Shown here one piece after another: positions 35,119 to 43,468 of a stretch of 64,000 nt of DNA. Every line of letters begins with the position of its first letter. The first letter of the stretch is position 1. Position numbers and translations under genes: made by a program. The stretch is from Leifsonia virtsii. Lineage in GTDB: Bacteria > Actinomycetota > Actinomycetes > Actinomycetales > Microbacteriaceae. The notes beneath the pieces are model-generated. The model saw only the letters and a program-made list of their open reading frames with translations, was not told where the DNA came from and searched no databases. The stretch lies in assembly GCF_030433675.1 (NCBI RefSeq), contig NZ_JAROCB010000005.1, forward strand, positions 62,001 through 126,000, written 5' to 3'.

Positions 35119-36547
35119 CGAGCGGCCTCTCCTCCGGGTTGTGGTAGAGCTGTCGCCGCTGGCTCTGCGCCAGCGCGGCGGCGAGAGTCACTGTACCAAC
35201 GCGCCCGCAGAACATCGTGGCCGCCATCACGTAGACGCCGGCGTCGGGCAGTCGCTCGGTCAGGCCGGTCGAGAGCCCGCAGGTCGCGAACGCGGAGATG
35301 ACGTCGAACAGCACATGGTCGAGCGGCGCCTTCGTGATCTGCAGGATGAGGATGCTCGACACCGCCACGATGGTCGCGCCCCACAGCGCCACCGACACGG
35401 ACAGCCGCAGCACGTCGATCGGGATGCGGCGCTTGAACGCATCCATCGACTCCACACCGCGCGCCTCGGCGAATGCGGCCAGGAAGAGGACGGCGAGGGT
35501 GGTCACCTTGATGCCGCCCGCGGTCGAGGCCGAGCCGCCGCCGATGAACATCAGCATGTCGGTCACGAGCAGGCTCGACCCGTGGAGGTCGTCGATCGGG
35601 ATGGTCGAGAAGCCTCCTGACCGCGCCATGGTGGACAGGAAGAAGGACTGGAACACGGTGTGGCCGGCATCCAGATGCCCGAAGGTCTTCGGGTTGTCGT
35701 ACTCGAGCACGATGTAGAGCACCGCGCCCGCGACCAGCAGGATCAGCGAGGTCAGCACCGTCAGCTTGACGTGGATGCCCCACCGCCGCCGCTTCTGCCG
35801 AAGATTGGATGCGATGGCGAAGATGACCGGGAACCCGATCGCGCCGAGGAACACGCCGATCATCAGCGCCGTGAGGAACCAGTAGTCCGTCGCGAACGCC
35901 TGGATGCCCTCCGCGTTCGGCGTGAAGCCGGTGTTCGTGAACGCCATCGCCGAGTAGTACAGCGACTCCCAGGCGGCGGTGCCGACGTCGATCCCGGCGA
36001 TCAGCATCCGGGGGAACAGCAGCAGGGCGATGCCGCCCTCGATGACGACCATGCTGATCGCGACGGTCGTCAGGAGTTTGCCGACCTCGCCGAGGCGCAC
36101 GGCCTGGCCCTCGGCCACCGGGCCGGAGTGCATCCGGAGCGGGTTGCTGTCGCTCGCCGCCATGAGCTTCGCCCGCAGCCCGAGCTTGCGCGAGATCACG
36201 AGGCCGAGGATGGATGCCATCGTCAGCACTCCGACCGCGCCCACCTGCACGCCGATGTAGACCAGCAGATGCCCGAAGACGGACCAGTGCGTCGCCATGT
36301 CGACCGTGGACAGACCGGTGACGCAGATGACGGAGACCGCCGTGAACAGGGAATCGGCGAGCGGCGTCCAGCGTCCGTTCGCCGACGAGATCGGCAGCGA
36401 GAACAGCAGCGTGAACACCAGGATCAGCAGGGTGAACACGAGGATCGCGAACCGCGAAGGACTGCGCGCCGCGAAGGCGTTGATCGCCGCTCGGACGCGT
36501 CCGACCGGCGTCGCGGGGAGGCCGCGGGCCACCCGGGTGGCGCTCAT
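35111..36547 (-). CDS. TrkH/KtrB-type potassium transporter membrane subunit
   Basis: 478-aa channel-like potassium translocating subunit with four M1-P-M2 repeats. Selectivity-filter segments are visible as VICVTGLSTVDM, AFTNTGFTPNAEG, MARSGGFSTI and FATCGLSTGLTE, each keeping the conserved Gly. The N-terminus has a basic segment before the first helix. GAAGGA precedes the ATG. Works with the downstream RCK subunit in K+ uptake and osmoadaptation. Confidence 0.94.
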   Translation of the reverse strand: MSATRVARGLPATPVGRVRAAINAFAARSPSRFAILVFTLLILVFTLLFSLPISSANGRWTPLADSLFTAVSVICVTGLSTVDMATHWSVFGHLLVYIGVQVGAVGVLTMASILGLVISRKLGLRAKLMAASDSNPLRMHSGPVAEGQAVRLGEVGKLLTTVAISMVVIEGGIALLLFPRMLIAGIDVGTAAWESLYYSAMAFTNTGFTPNAEGIQAFATDYWFLTALMIGVFLGAIGFPVIFAIASNLRQKRRRWGIHVKLTVLTSLILLVAGAVLYIVLEYDNPKTFGHLDAGHTVFQSFFLSTMARSGGFSTIPIDDLHGSSLLVTDMLMFIGGGSASTAGGIKVTTLAVLFLAAFAEARGVESMDAFKRRIPIDVLRLSVSVALWGATIVAVSSILILQITKAPLDHVLFDVISAFATCGLSTGLTERLPDAGVYVMAATMFCGRVGTVTLAAALAQSQRRQLYHNPEERPLVG

Positions 36548-36630
36548 CTGTCGGTCCTTCCCGTCGTCTCGTCTGGTCGGGGCGGGCTTCGGACATGGTA
36601 CTGCGCCTGGCGAATGGCTAGCCTTGGGGC

Positions 36631-37056
36631 ATGGCCGACATCTTCGACGTGATCGCCGATCCGACGCGCCGCGACATCCTCCGCGTGCTGCTCGACCGCA
36701 ACACGGAGGCGACGCATTCCGTCGGCGAGATATCCGTCTCCGAGATCGTCGCCACGCTCGAACTGAGCCAGCCGACGGTGTCGAAGCACCTGAAGGTCCT
36801 GCGCGAGGCCGGGCTGGTGTCCGTGCGCGAGGAGGGCCAGCACCGCTACTACCGGCTCGACGCCGGGCCGCTGGAGGCGGTGGAGGACTGGGTCATTCCG
36901 TTCACGGCATCCGAGGAGGACGTCGCCCTGACCGTGCGCCTGGCGGAGGAGACGCGGGAGTTCGCGAGCTCGGTCGGCAAGGTGCTGGCGGACACCCGCC
37001 ACCGCGTCTCGTCGGCCACCGAGCGCGTGACGCCGAAGAAGTGGCGCAAGGACTGA
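36631..37056 (+). CDS. ArsR family winged-helix regulator
   Basis: 141 aa. Helix-turn-helix in VSEIVATLELSQPTVSKHLKVLREAGLVSVREEGQHRYYRL; the N-terminal helix ADIFDVIADPTRRDILRVLLD is typical. No ELCVCDL-type metal-binding Cys is present, so it is not an obvious metal sensor. Start ATG lies six bases after TAGCCT (leaderless). Neighbours do not reveal a target. Confidence 0.88.
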   Translation: MADIFDVIADPTRRDILRVLLDRNTEATHSVGEISVSEIVATLELSQPTVSKHLKVLREAGLVSVREEGQHRYYRLDAGPLEAVEDWVIPFTASEEDVALTVRLAEETREFASSVGKVLADTRHRVSSATERVTPKKWRKD

Positions 37057-37096
37057 CCCCGGCGAGTACGATGTCCCCACAGAGGAGGACAGAGCG

Positions 37097-37309
37097 ATGG
37101 CACACGACCTGAAGGACGTGCGCTTCCTGACGGTCGCCGAGGTGGCCGACATGATGCGCGTGTCCCGGATGACCGTGTACCGCCTCGTCCACGCGGGTGA
37201 GCTTCCGGCCATCCGCTTCGGGCGTTCGTTCCGCGTTCCCGAGTCGGCGGTCGAGCATCTGCTCGATGCGGCCACCTACCGTGAGGGCGGCGTCGCGGAC
37301 TCGGCGTGA
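37097..37309 (+). CDS. BldC-like/excisionase-type small DNA-binding protein
   Basis: 70-aa MerR-superfamily winged helix: RFLTVAEVADMMRVSRMTVYRLVHAGELPAIRFGRSFRVPESAVEHLL. The length and sequence match BldC-like developmental regulators of actinobacteria rather than phage excisionases, and no prophage genes surround it. A good ribosome site, GAGGAGGACAGAGCG, precedes the ATG. Confidence 0.88.
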   Translation: MAHDLKDVRFLTVAEVADMMRVSRMTVYRLVHAGELPAIRFGRSFRVPESAVEHLLDAATYREGGVADSA

Positions 37310-37379
37310 CGTCGGGTAGACTTGCTCTTCGTGTCGCCGCGCGCCCCGCGGCATACCCCTGATTCTTTGTGAGGTCTAC

Positions 37380-37478
37380 GTGGGTTCCGTTATCAAGAAG
37401 CGTCGCAAGCGTATGGCGAAGAAGAAGCACCGCAAGCTTCTTCGCAAGACGCGCCACCAGCGTCGCAACAAGAAGTAG
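37380..37478 (+). CDS. Ribosomal mini-protein bS22 (AURKAIP1/COX24 domain)
   Basis: A 32-residue, extremely basic protein starting GTG: MGSVIKKRRKRMAKKKHRKL, then LRKTRHQRRNKK. It matches the actinobacterial 30S-subunit protein bS22, first seen in mycobacterial ribosomes. GAGG lies five bases upstream; TAGACT at 37,317-37,322 is a likely -10 element. Immediately followed by a terminator hairpin, so it is a monocistronic gene. Easily missed because of its size. Confidence 0.93.
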   Translation: MGSVIKKRRKRMAKKKHRKLLRKTRHQRRNKK

Positions 37479-37495
37479 ACCCCGGTCTGCGGCTC

Positions 37496-37523
37496 AAGCG
37501 TCGGTCCACCCGGGCCGGCGCTT
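37496..37523 (+). terminator. Terminator of the bS22 gene
   Basis: Stem of AAGCGTCGGTCC with GGGCCGGCGCTT (12 pairs including G-U), then CTTG. It starts 18 bases after the bS22 stop. Its 3' tail (GCTTCTTGCTGTG) is the same as that of the tRNA-Tyr terminator elsewhere in the window. Confidence 0.7.
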
Positions 37524-37569
37524 CTTGCTGTGCGTCGAGGCTCCCGGCCGTGCCGTTTAGAGTGGATGC

Positions 37570-37833
37570 GTGTCCACCGTGTCCCTGACGCTCATCGGCA
37601 AGCCCGGCTGCCACCTCTGCGATGACGCGAGGGAGGTCGTCCGCTCCGTGATCGCCGACCTGCCGGCCGATGCGCCGACGGTGACCGTCGAGGAGCGGGA
37701 CATCCTGCAGGAGCCCGACCTCCACGAGAAGTACGTCGAGGACATCCCGGTCGTCCTGGTCGATGGACGCATGCACACCTACTGGCGCGTCGATCCCGTC
37801 CGCCTGCGAACCGCCCTGCTGGAGGCCCGATGA
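37570..37833 (+). CDS. Glutaredoxin family protein
   Basis: 87-aa thioredoxin-fold protein with N-terminal CHLC redox motif (IGKPGCHLCDDAREVV), cis-Pro in VEDIPVVLVDG and no extra domain; matches the DUF836/glutaredoxin-like family of actinobacteria. GTG start six bases after TAGAGT (leaderless). Overlaps the Dabb gene by ATGA. Likely a small thiol-disulfide oxidoreductase of unknown partner. Confidence 0.9.
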   Translation: MSTVSLTLIGKPGCHLCDDAREVVRSVIADLPADAPTVTVEERDILQEPDLHEKYVEDIPVVLVDGRMHTYWRVDPVRLRTALLEAR

Positions 37834-38129
37834 CCATCCGCCACGTCGTCTCGTGGAAGCTCGCGACCACCGACGAGCAGGAGCGCGCCGAGCAGGCCGC
37901 CCGCATCAAGAGCGGGCTCGAGTCGCTGCCCGCCGTCATCCCCGAGCTCCGCTCTGCGGAGGTCGGCGTGACGGTCGCGCCCGGTGACGACTTCGACGTG
38001 GTGCTGATCAGCGACTTCGACAGCCTGGACGACATCCGGATCTATCAGGATCACCCCGCGCACCTGGAGGTGGCGGGGTACATCCGCTCGGTCGTGGCCG
38101 GACGCGCAGCGGTCGACTTCGAGGTCTGA
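37830..38129 (+). CDS. Dabb (stress-responsive alpha/beta barrel) protein
   Basis: 99 aa with the dimeric alpha-beta barrel pattern: IRHVVSWKLATTDEQERAEQ at the start, SLPAVIPELRSAEVGV, DFDVVLISDFDSLDDIRIYQDHPAH and a C-terminal strand AAVDFEV. Translationally coupled to the glutaredoxin gene (ATGA). Biochemical role is unknown for most members. Confidence 0.88.
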   Translation: MTIRHVVSWKLATTDEQERAEQAARIKSGLESLPAVIPELRSAEVGVTVAPGDDFDVVLISDFDSLDDIRIYQDHPAHLEVAGYIRSVVAGRAAVDFEV

Positions 38130-38164
38130 CCACCGGCTCTGACCACCGGCTCAGAGCACCGGAC

Positions 38165-38866
38165 TCAGAGCACCGGGCTCTGGGCGATGTCCACGTCGCG
38201 GCGGCGGTAGTCCTGCAGGAACTGCGTCAGCGTCCCGGAGTAGAGCGCCTTCACCAGGTCGCCGGCCTTCGCGCCGTCGCGCTCCTTCGCCGCGGCGAGG
38301 ATGTCGGCGAGGGCTCCGGGGAGGTCGTCGACGCCGAACGGCGTCTGCCACACCGACACGTAGCGCAGCAGCTGGGGACTGAGGCCCTCGCTCATCGCGG
38401 TGAGCACGTCATTGCCGCCCGAGCGCACCAGGTCGAGGAAGAAGTCGTTGAAGGCGTGGCCGAGGGCGGGGAGTTCACGGCCCTTCGACGCCTTGCGCAC
38501 CTCTTTGAGCGCCTTGTCGAGGCTCGCGATGGTGGCGTTGTCGATGGTCGGGACGAACGTCCTGGCCGCCTTCTCGTACAGGAGGCCGGTGCTGTAGATG
38601 GCCTCGTCGATCGCCTTGAGGTCGATCGGCGCGACACGCGTGTACCGGTTCGGCGCCATCTCGACGAGCCCGAGGTCGGCGAGCTTCATCAGGGCCTCGC
38701 GGATGGGCGTGCGGGAGACGCCGAGCCAGGCGGTGAGCTTCTCGTCGAGCAGGGTCTCGCCAGGCTCCAGGGTGCCGTCGAGGATGCCCTCGTAGAGACG
38801 GCTGTAGACGACGTCGCGCAGCAGTCGCCGCTCGACGGGTGCGGTGTCGCTCACGGGCAGCGGCAT
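38165..38866 (-). CDS. GntR/FadR family transcriptional regulator (second of tandem pair)
   Basis: 233 aa. Winged helix LLRDVVYSRLYEGILDGTLEPGETLLDEKLTAWLGVSRTPIREALMKLADLGLVE at the N-terminus, then an all-helical FCD-like ligand domain. The start ATG shares one base with the stop of the upstream GntR gene, so the two paralogues are coupled. The C-terminal domain is shorter and less FCD-like than usual. No metabolic operon is adjacent to suggest an effector. Confidence 0.9.
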   Translation of the reverse strand: MPLPVSDTAPVERRLLRDVVYSRLYEGILDGTLEPGETLLDEKLTAWLGVSRTPIREALMKLADLGLVEMAPNRYTRVAPIDLKAIDEAIYSTGLLYEKAARTFVPTIDNATIASLDKALKEVRKASKGRELPALGHAFNDFFLDLVRSGGNDVLTAMSEGLSPQLLRYVSVWQTPFGVDDLPGALADILAAAKERDGAKAGDLVKALYSGTLTQFLQDYRRRDVDIAQSPVL

Positions 38867-39534
38867 CAGCGCATCTCCTTCTGGGTGGACACGAACTCGT
38901 CGGCGATCGCCGGAAGCGTCTTGTCGAACAGGTCGGCGGCGGCGCGGGCCGCCTTGTCGCCCTTGCCCGCGACGCCGGCGTCGGCCAGCGCCTTGAGCGA
39001 GCCGCGGGCCTTGTCGAACGCCGAGTCCGACTTGACCGCGTTGAGCGCGCGCTGCACCTCGGGCAGGTGGCGCTTGAGCAGGCGGGCGATGGTGCCGTTG
39101 TCGAGGCGGCGCACGTAGACGCCCACGAGGCCGTCGGCCGAGAGGGCGGTGCGCACTGCGGTCGCGGCGTCGCCGTCGGCGGCCGTGCGCAGCGCCTCGC
39201 GGTCGTCGTCGGTCAGCAGCGGGGTCGCGTCGCGGACGACGCCGGTGACCAGCACGCCGACGGTCGCGATCAGCTGGCGCAGCCGCTCCGGGTCGATCGG
39301 CGTGACGCGGGTGCGCCGCTGGGGCAGGATCTCCACCAGGCCCATCGCGGCGAGCTGGTTGAGCGCTTCGCGCACCGGGGTGCGGGAGACGCCGACCCAC
39401 CGCTCGATCTCGGCGTCGTAGAGCTGCTCGCCGGGAAGGAGGTCCCCGCCGACGATGGCGTCGAGGAGGCGCTGGAAGACTTCGTCTCGGATGAGCCGCC
39501 GGGGGCTGGCGGCCTCTGTCACGGGCACGGGCAT
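38866..39534 (-). CDS. GntR/FadR family transcriptional regulator (first of tandem pair)
   Basis: 222 aa. LIRDEVFQRLLDAIVGGDLLPGEQLYDAEIERWVGVSRTPVREALNQLAAMGLVEILPQ is the winged helix; the C-terminal domain is helical and Ala/Asp-rich. The winged helix is clearly paralogous to that of the next gene (shared GVSRTPxREAL and PxRxTRVxPID). Divergent from menF with candidate dyads in the gap. Confidence 0.9.
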   Translation of the reverse strand: MPVPVTEAASPRRLIRDEVFQRLLDAIVGGDLLPGEQLYDAEIERWVGVSRTPVREALNQLAAMGLVEILPQRRTRVTPIDPERLRQLIATVGVLVTGVVRDATPLLTDDDREALRTAADGDAATAVRTALSADGLVGVYVRRLDNGTIARLLKRHLPEVQRALNAVKSDSAFDKARGSLKALADAGVAGKGDKAARAAADLFDKTLPAIADEFVSTQKEMR

Positions 39535-39549
39535 AGAGGCATGTTACAT

Positions 39550-39609
39550 CCGAACGTGAGCGGTTCGGCCCCGAAATACCACGTGTTGAAAGCCTGCATT
39601 GCTTGCAAT
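39550..39609. promoter_or_regulatory. Candidate GntR operator dyads between gntR and menF
   Basis: Two dyads: CCGAAC-(7)-GTTCGG at 39,550-39,568 and ATTGC-TT-GCAAT at 39,598-39,609. The surrounding 80 bases are AT-richer than the flanking genes. Either could be the operator of the tandem GntR regulators. Confidence 0.4.
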
Positions 39610-39686
39610 TCCGGGCATCTGCACGCGCAGCGGACGCCCATCCCACGCGCACCGGGCGCACAGCGTCGCGGGCGTAGGCTGGTCCG

Positions 39687-40949
39687 GTGAGTACAGCCCC
39701 GACCGCACGGCGGGAGACTGGCGTGACGGTCCTGGAGGCCGAGACCGCTCCACTCGATGACGTCCGCCAGCTCATCCCCTTCCTCGACTCCCGCACCCCG
39801 CTGCTCTGGCTGCGCAAAGGCGAGGGCATGGCCGCCGTCGGCGAGGTGCTCCGGCTCGACTTCTCCGGCCCCGACCGCATCCAGCAGGCCTCCGCGGCCT
39901 GGCGGGCCACCGCCGCCGCAGCGGTCGTCGACGACGCCGTCCGCACTCCCGGAACCGGTCTCGTGGCCTTCGGCACGTTCGCCTTCGACGACGAGAGCAC
40001 TGCGACGAGCACCCTCATCGTCCCGGAGCTCGTGATCGGGCGCCGCGGCAGCAGGAGCTGGGTCACGCGTATCCGCCGGGCGGGGGAGCCGCCGTCCTCC
40101 GTGCTGCCGCACCCGACGCCGTTCGGCGACGAGTACCGGCTGAGCCTCCTGCCGGGCCGGCTCGACGACGACGGCTACCGCACCGCCGTGGCGCGCGCCG
40201 TCGAGCACATCCGGGAGCAGGACCTCTCCAAGGTCGTGCTCGCCCGCGAGCTGCGCGGCCACCTGCCCCTGGAGTCCGACCTCCGCCGCGCCCTGGTGGA
40301 GCTCGCCCTCGGCTACCCCGACTGCTGGACGTTCGCCGTCGACGGGCTCGTCGGTTCGTCGCCGGAGACGCTGGTGCGCGTGCACCACGGGACGGTCACC
40401 GCGCGCGTGCTCGCCGGCACCATCTCGCGCGGCTCGGACGCGGCGAAGGACGCCGCCGCCGCTGCCTCTCTCGCGGCGAGCGCCAAGGACCAGGGCGAGC
40501 ACCGCTTCGCCGTCACGAGCGTGATGGATGCGCTCCGCCCGCACAGCGCGGACCTGGCGGCCAGCGAGGAGCCCTTCACCCTGAAGCTCCCGAACCTCTG
40601 GCACCTGGCCACCGACGTCGCCGGGATGCTGAGCGACGGCTCGAGTTCGCTCGACCTCGCCGCCGCGCTGCATCCGACCGCCGCGGTCGCCGGCACCCCG
40701 CGCCGCGACGCCGTGGAGCTCATCCGGGAGCTGGAGCCGTTCGACCGCGGCCGCTACGCCGGACCGGTCGGCTGGGTCGGCGGCGACGGCGACGGCGAGT
40801 GGGCGATCGCCCTCCGCTGCGCCCAGGTGACCCCGGAGGGCGACCTGACCGCCTACGCCGGCGCCGGGATCGTCGCGGACTCCGACCCGGATCGGGAGCT
40901 CGCGGAGACCACGATGAAGTTCCGGCCGATCGTGGAGGCGTTCGGCTGA
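39687..40949 (+). CDS. menF: Isochorismate synthase MenF
   Basis: 420-aa chorismate-binding enzyme converting chorismate to isochorismate, the entry to menaquinone synthesis. The C-terminal catalytic domain is clear: SKVVLARELRG, FAVDGLVGSSPETLVRV, AGTISRG, KDQGEHRFAVTSVMDAL, LWHLATDVAG, LHPTAAVAGTP and GRYAGPVGW with AYAGAGIVADSDPDREL. GTG start is six bases after TAGGCT (leaderless). menG and a polyprenyl synthase lie 1.5 kb downstream on the same strand, consistent with a menaquinone cluster. Confidence 0.94.
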   Translation: MSTAPTARRETGVTVLEAETAPLDDVRQLIPFLDSRTPLLWLRKGEGMAAVGEVLRLDFSGPDRIQQASAAWRATAAAAVVDDAVRTPGTGLVAFGTFAFDDESTATSTLIVPELVIGRRGSRSWVTRIRRAGEPPSSVLPHPTPFGDEYRLSLLPGRLDDDGYRTAVARAVEHIREQDLSKVVLARELRGHLPLESDLRRALVELALGYPDCWTFAVDGLVGSSPETLVRVHHGTVTARVLAGTISRGSDAAKDAAAAASLAASAKDQGEHRFAVTSVMDALRPHSADLAASEEPFTLKLPNLWHLATDVAGMLSDGSSSLDLAAALHPTAAVAGTPRRDAVELIRELEPFDRGRYAGPVGWVGGDGDGEWAIALRCAQVTPEGDLTAYAGAGIVADSDPDRELAETTMKFRPIVEAFG

Positions 40950-40959
40950 GAGCCGCGTT

Positions 40960-41814
40960 TCAGGACTCGGCGAGCCGTCGCTTCTGCTCCTCGACGTCGT
41001 AGTTCGGCGTCGGCCAGCGCAGATCGAGACGCTGCAGGGCCACGATGAGGAGCTGCTGGACCGCGACCCTCGCGTACGACTTGTGGTCGGCGGGGACGAC
41101 GAACCACGGCGCGTTCTCGGTCGAGGTGCGCTCCAGCATGAGCTGGTACGCGTCCTGGTAGCCGTCCCAGCGGAGGCGCTCGTCCACGTCGGCCGGGTTG
41201 AACTTCCACAGCTTGTCCGGGCGCTCCAGGCGGGAGGCGAGCCGCTTCTTCTGCTCGTCGCGGCCGAGGTGCAGCATGACCTTGACGATCGTGGTCCCGG
41301 CCTCGGTCAGTTCCTGCTCGAACGCGTTGATCGCGCCGTACCGGCGCTCGATCTCGTCCGCGGGGGCCAGGTTGCGCACGCGGCCGATCAGGACGTCCTC
41401 GTAGTGGCTGCGGTCGAACACCCCGACCTGGCCGGCCTTCGGCACCTCGCGCCAGACCCGCCAGAGGAAGTCGTGCGCGAGCTCCTCCGGTGTCGGCTTC
41501 CCGAAGCCCGCGTAGTGGACGCCGCCCGGGTTCATCGCGCCGATCACGTGGGAGACGATGCCGCCTTTGCCCGCGGTGTCCATCGCCTGGAGCACGAGCA
41601 GCACCGAGCGCGACTCACCCTCCCTGCCGCACGCGAACAGCAGCTCCTGCAGGCCGGCCAGGACGCTCTCGCCGTCCGCGAGCGCCTTCTCCCTGTCGGC
41701 CTTGCCGCCCTTGAAGCCGGGCGTCGCGTCCGTCGGCTGGTCGGCGAGACGGAAACCGGGCTCCGCACGCAGCAGTTCGTAGGGATCGCCCGTCCAGTAC
41801 GTGTCGTCGGACAC
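40960..41814 (-). CDS. Polyphosphate kinase 2 family protein
   Basis: 284-aa P-loop kinase that transfers phosphate between polyphosphate and a nucleotide. Walker A-like QAMDTAGKGGIVSHV, lid and Walker B region VGVFDRSHYEDVLIGRV, and KVMLHLGRDEQKKRLASRLERPDKLWKFNPAD are all family features. GTG start has GAGGAGG five bases before it; an upstream ATG with GGAGG would add 18 residues and is a real alternative. Which nucleotide it uses cannot be told from sequence. Confidence 0.9.
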   Translation of the reverse strand: MSDDTYWTGDPYELLRAEPGFRLADQPTDATPGFKGGKADREKALADGESVLAGLQELLFACGREGESRSVLLVLQAMDTAGKGGIVSHVIGAMNPGGVHYAGFGKPTPEELAHDFLWRVWREVPKAGQVGVFDRSHYEDVLIGRVRNLAPADEIERRYGAINAFEQELTEAGTTIVKVMLHLGRDEQKKRLASRLERPDKLWKFNPADVDERLRWDGYQDAYQLMLERTSTENAPWFVVPADHKSYARVAVQQLLIVALQRLDLRWPTPNYDVEEQKRRLAES

Positions 41815-41954
41815 CGTCGCCTCCTCGTCCCGCCGCGTCGTCGCCGCGCGTGCGCCTGGGGCGCCCATGGTAGTCCTCCGGGGGCCGGCCGAAATGCGTT
41901 CTAGCCACGACTCGTCGCGCGGCATTACGGTGTGCGCGTCGAGAGGAGTCCGAG

Positions 41955-42341
41955 ATGGGCACGTTCTGGAGCGTCTTCCTGTACGTCTTCTGGATCTTCG
42001 CGTTCGTCGCGTTCCTGATGGTGCTGTTCACCGTGCTGGTGGATCTGTTCCGGGACCACCACCTGAACGGCTGGTGGAAGGCGCTGTGGGTGATCTTCCT
42101 CGTCTTCTTCCCGGTGCTCGGAGTGCTCGTGTACCTCATCGCGCGCGGTCGCGGGATGGCGGAGCGCAACCTGGCGCGCCAGGCCACCGTGCCGGAGGAC
42201 GACAGCTGGGGGCAGCATCCGACCGCGTCGGCCACACCGGCGGCCGACATCCAGCAGGCGCAGACGCTGCTCGACCAGGGCGTCATCAGCACGGGCGAGT
42301 TCAACGCGCTGAGGGCCAAGGCGCTGGGAGAGCGGTACTGA
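41955..42341 (+). CDS. Two-TM PLDc_N plus SHOCT domain protein
   Basis: 128 aa. Two N-terminal helices (VFLYVFWIFAFVAFLMVLFTVLVDLF and ALWVIFLVFFPVLGVLVYLI) with the NGWWKALW linker of the PLDc_N family, then a C-terminal SHOCT motif (IQQAQTLLDQGVISTGEFNALRAKAL). GAGAGGAG precedes the ATG. Function unknown; SHOCT motifs are often oligomerisation modules. Divergent from the PPK2 gene. Confidence 0.88.
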   Translation: MGTFWSVFLYVFWIFAFVAFLMVLFTVLVDLFRDHHLNGWWKALWVIFLVFFPVLGVLVYLIARGRGMAERNLARQATVPEDDSWGQHPTASATPAADIQQAQTLLDQGVISTGEFNALRAKALGERY

Positions 42342-42436
42342 ACCGGTGTCTCGCGCGCAGCAGCGCCGCCTGACCGTTCGGCGTGCATCCTGCCGCTGGA
42401 ATGCAGGCGACCGGGACCGCAGCCTAAGCTGGTGGG

Positions 42437-43468
42437 GTGAGTAAGGCCGACCTCAGCAAGCAGCCCGCCCAGGTCGCCGCCATGTTCGACCAGGTGTCGA
42501 CGCGCTACGACAGGACGAACGCGGTCCTGTCGGCCGGGAACGCGGCGCTGTGGCGTGTGGCGACGACGCGAGCCGTCGCGCCGCGCGCGGGCGAGACGAT
42601 CCTCGACGTCGCGGCGGGGACGGGCACCTCGAGCGCCTCGCTCGCGCGCAACGGCGCCTCCGTCGTCGCCGCCGACTTCTCCGAGGGCATGATCGAGGTG
42701 GGCCGCCGTCGTCAGGCGGACAACCCCTTCGTGCGCTTCGTGCAGGCCGACGCGACCGCGCTGCCGTTCGACGACGACTCGTTCGACGCGGTGACCGTCT
42801 CGTTCGGGCTGCGCAACATCGTCGATCCGAAGAAGGCGCTCGCCGAGTTCTACCGGGTGGTGCGCCCGGGCGGCCGGGTCGTGGTGTGCGAGTTCTCGCA
42901 GCCGCCGCTCGCGCCGATCCGCGCCGGGTACGCCGCCTACCTCAAGTACGGGATGCCGGTGCTCGCCCGCGTCGCCAGCTCCAACCCGGCCGCGTACGAG
43001 TACCTGATGGAGTCGATCCAGGCCTGGCCCGACCAGCAGGCGCTGGCCGGCTGGCTGCGAGAGGCGGGATTCGAGCGCGTCGCGTACCGAAACCTGACCG
43101 CGGGGATCGTGGCGCTTCATCGCGGGTTCAAGCCCGAGCGCGCCGTCGTCGAGGAGGCGCCGAAGGCCGCTCCTGCGGCTAAGCCGAAGGCCGCGTCGAA
43201 GCCCCGGACGGCGCCGAAGCCGAAGCCGAAGCCCGAGGCGGCTGCCGCATCCAATCCGAAGCCCGCCGCCGCGCCGAAGCCCTCTGCGAAGCCCGGAACG
43301 CAGGGGAAGGCCGCGCAGGCGAAGCCCGCGCAGCCGAAGGCCACCCAGCCGAAGCCCGCCGCCGCGCCGAAGCCGGCGTCGGCCTCGAAGCCGAAGCCCA
43401 CCGCGACGCAGAAGCCCAAGCCGAAGCCGACCGATTCCGCATCCGCCGTCCCGTCCGAGGGGGAGTAG
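42437..43468 (+). CDS. menG: Demethylmenaquinone methyltransferase with Lys/Pro/Ala-rich C-terminal tail
   Basis: Final-step menaquinone methyltransferase. UbiE/MenG signatures: MFDQVSTRYDRTNAVLS, ILDVAAGTGTSSASLA (SAM loop), ADATALPFDDDSFDAVTVSFGLRNI and RVAYRNLTAGIVALHRGFKP. The enzyme normally ends here, near residue 232; this protein continues about 110 residues as an Ala-Lys-Pro repeat region resembling histone H1 tails. GTG start six bases after TAAGCT. Overlaps the prenyl synthase gene by one base. Confidence 0.94.
   Translation: MSKADLSKQPAQVAAMFDQVSTRYDRTNAVLSAGNAALWRVATTRAVAPRAGETILDVAAGTGTSSASLARNGASVVAADFSEGMIEVGRRRQADNPFVRFVQADATALPFDDDSFDAVTVSFGLRNIVDPKKALAEFYRVVRPGGRVVVCEFSQPPLAPIRAGYAAYLKYGMPVLARVASSNPAAYEYLMESIQAWPDQQALAGWLREAGFERVAYRNLTAGIVALHRGFKPERAVVEEAPKAAPAAKPKAASKPRTAPKPKPKPEAAAASNPKPAAAPKPSAKPGTQGKAAQAKPAQPKATQPKPAAAPKPASASKPKPTATQKPKPKPTDSASAVPSEGE

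Noticed and set aside
37097-37309. Small helix-turn-helix protein considered as a phage excisionase
   Set aside because: No integrase or other phage genes nearby, and the sequence fits chromosomal BldC-like regulators next to bS22.
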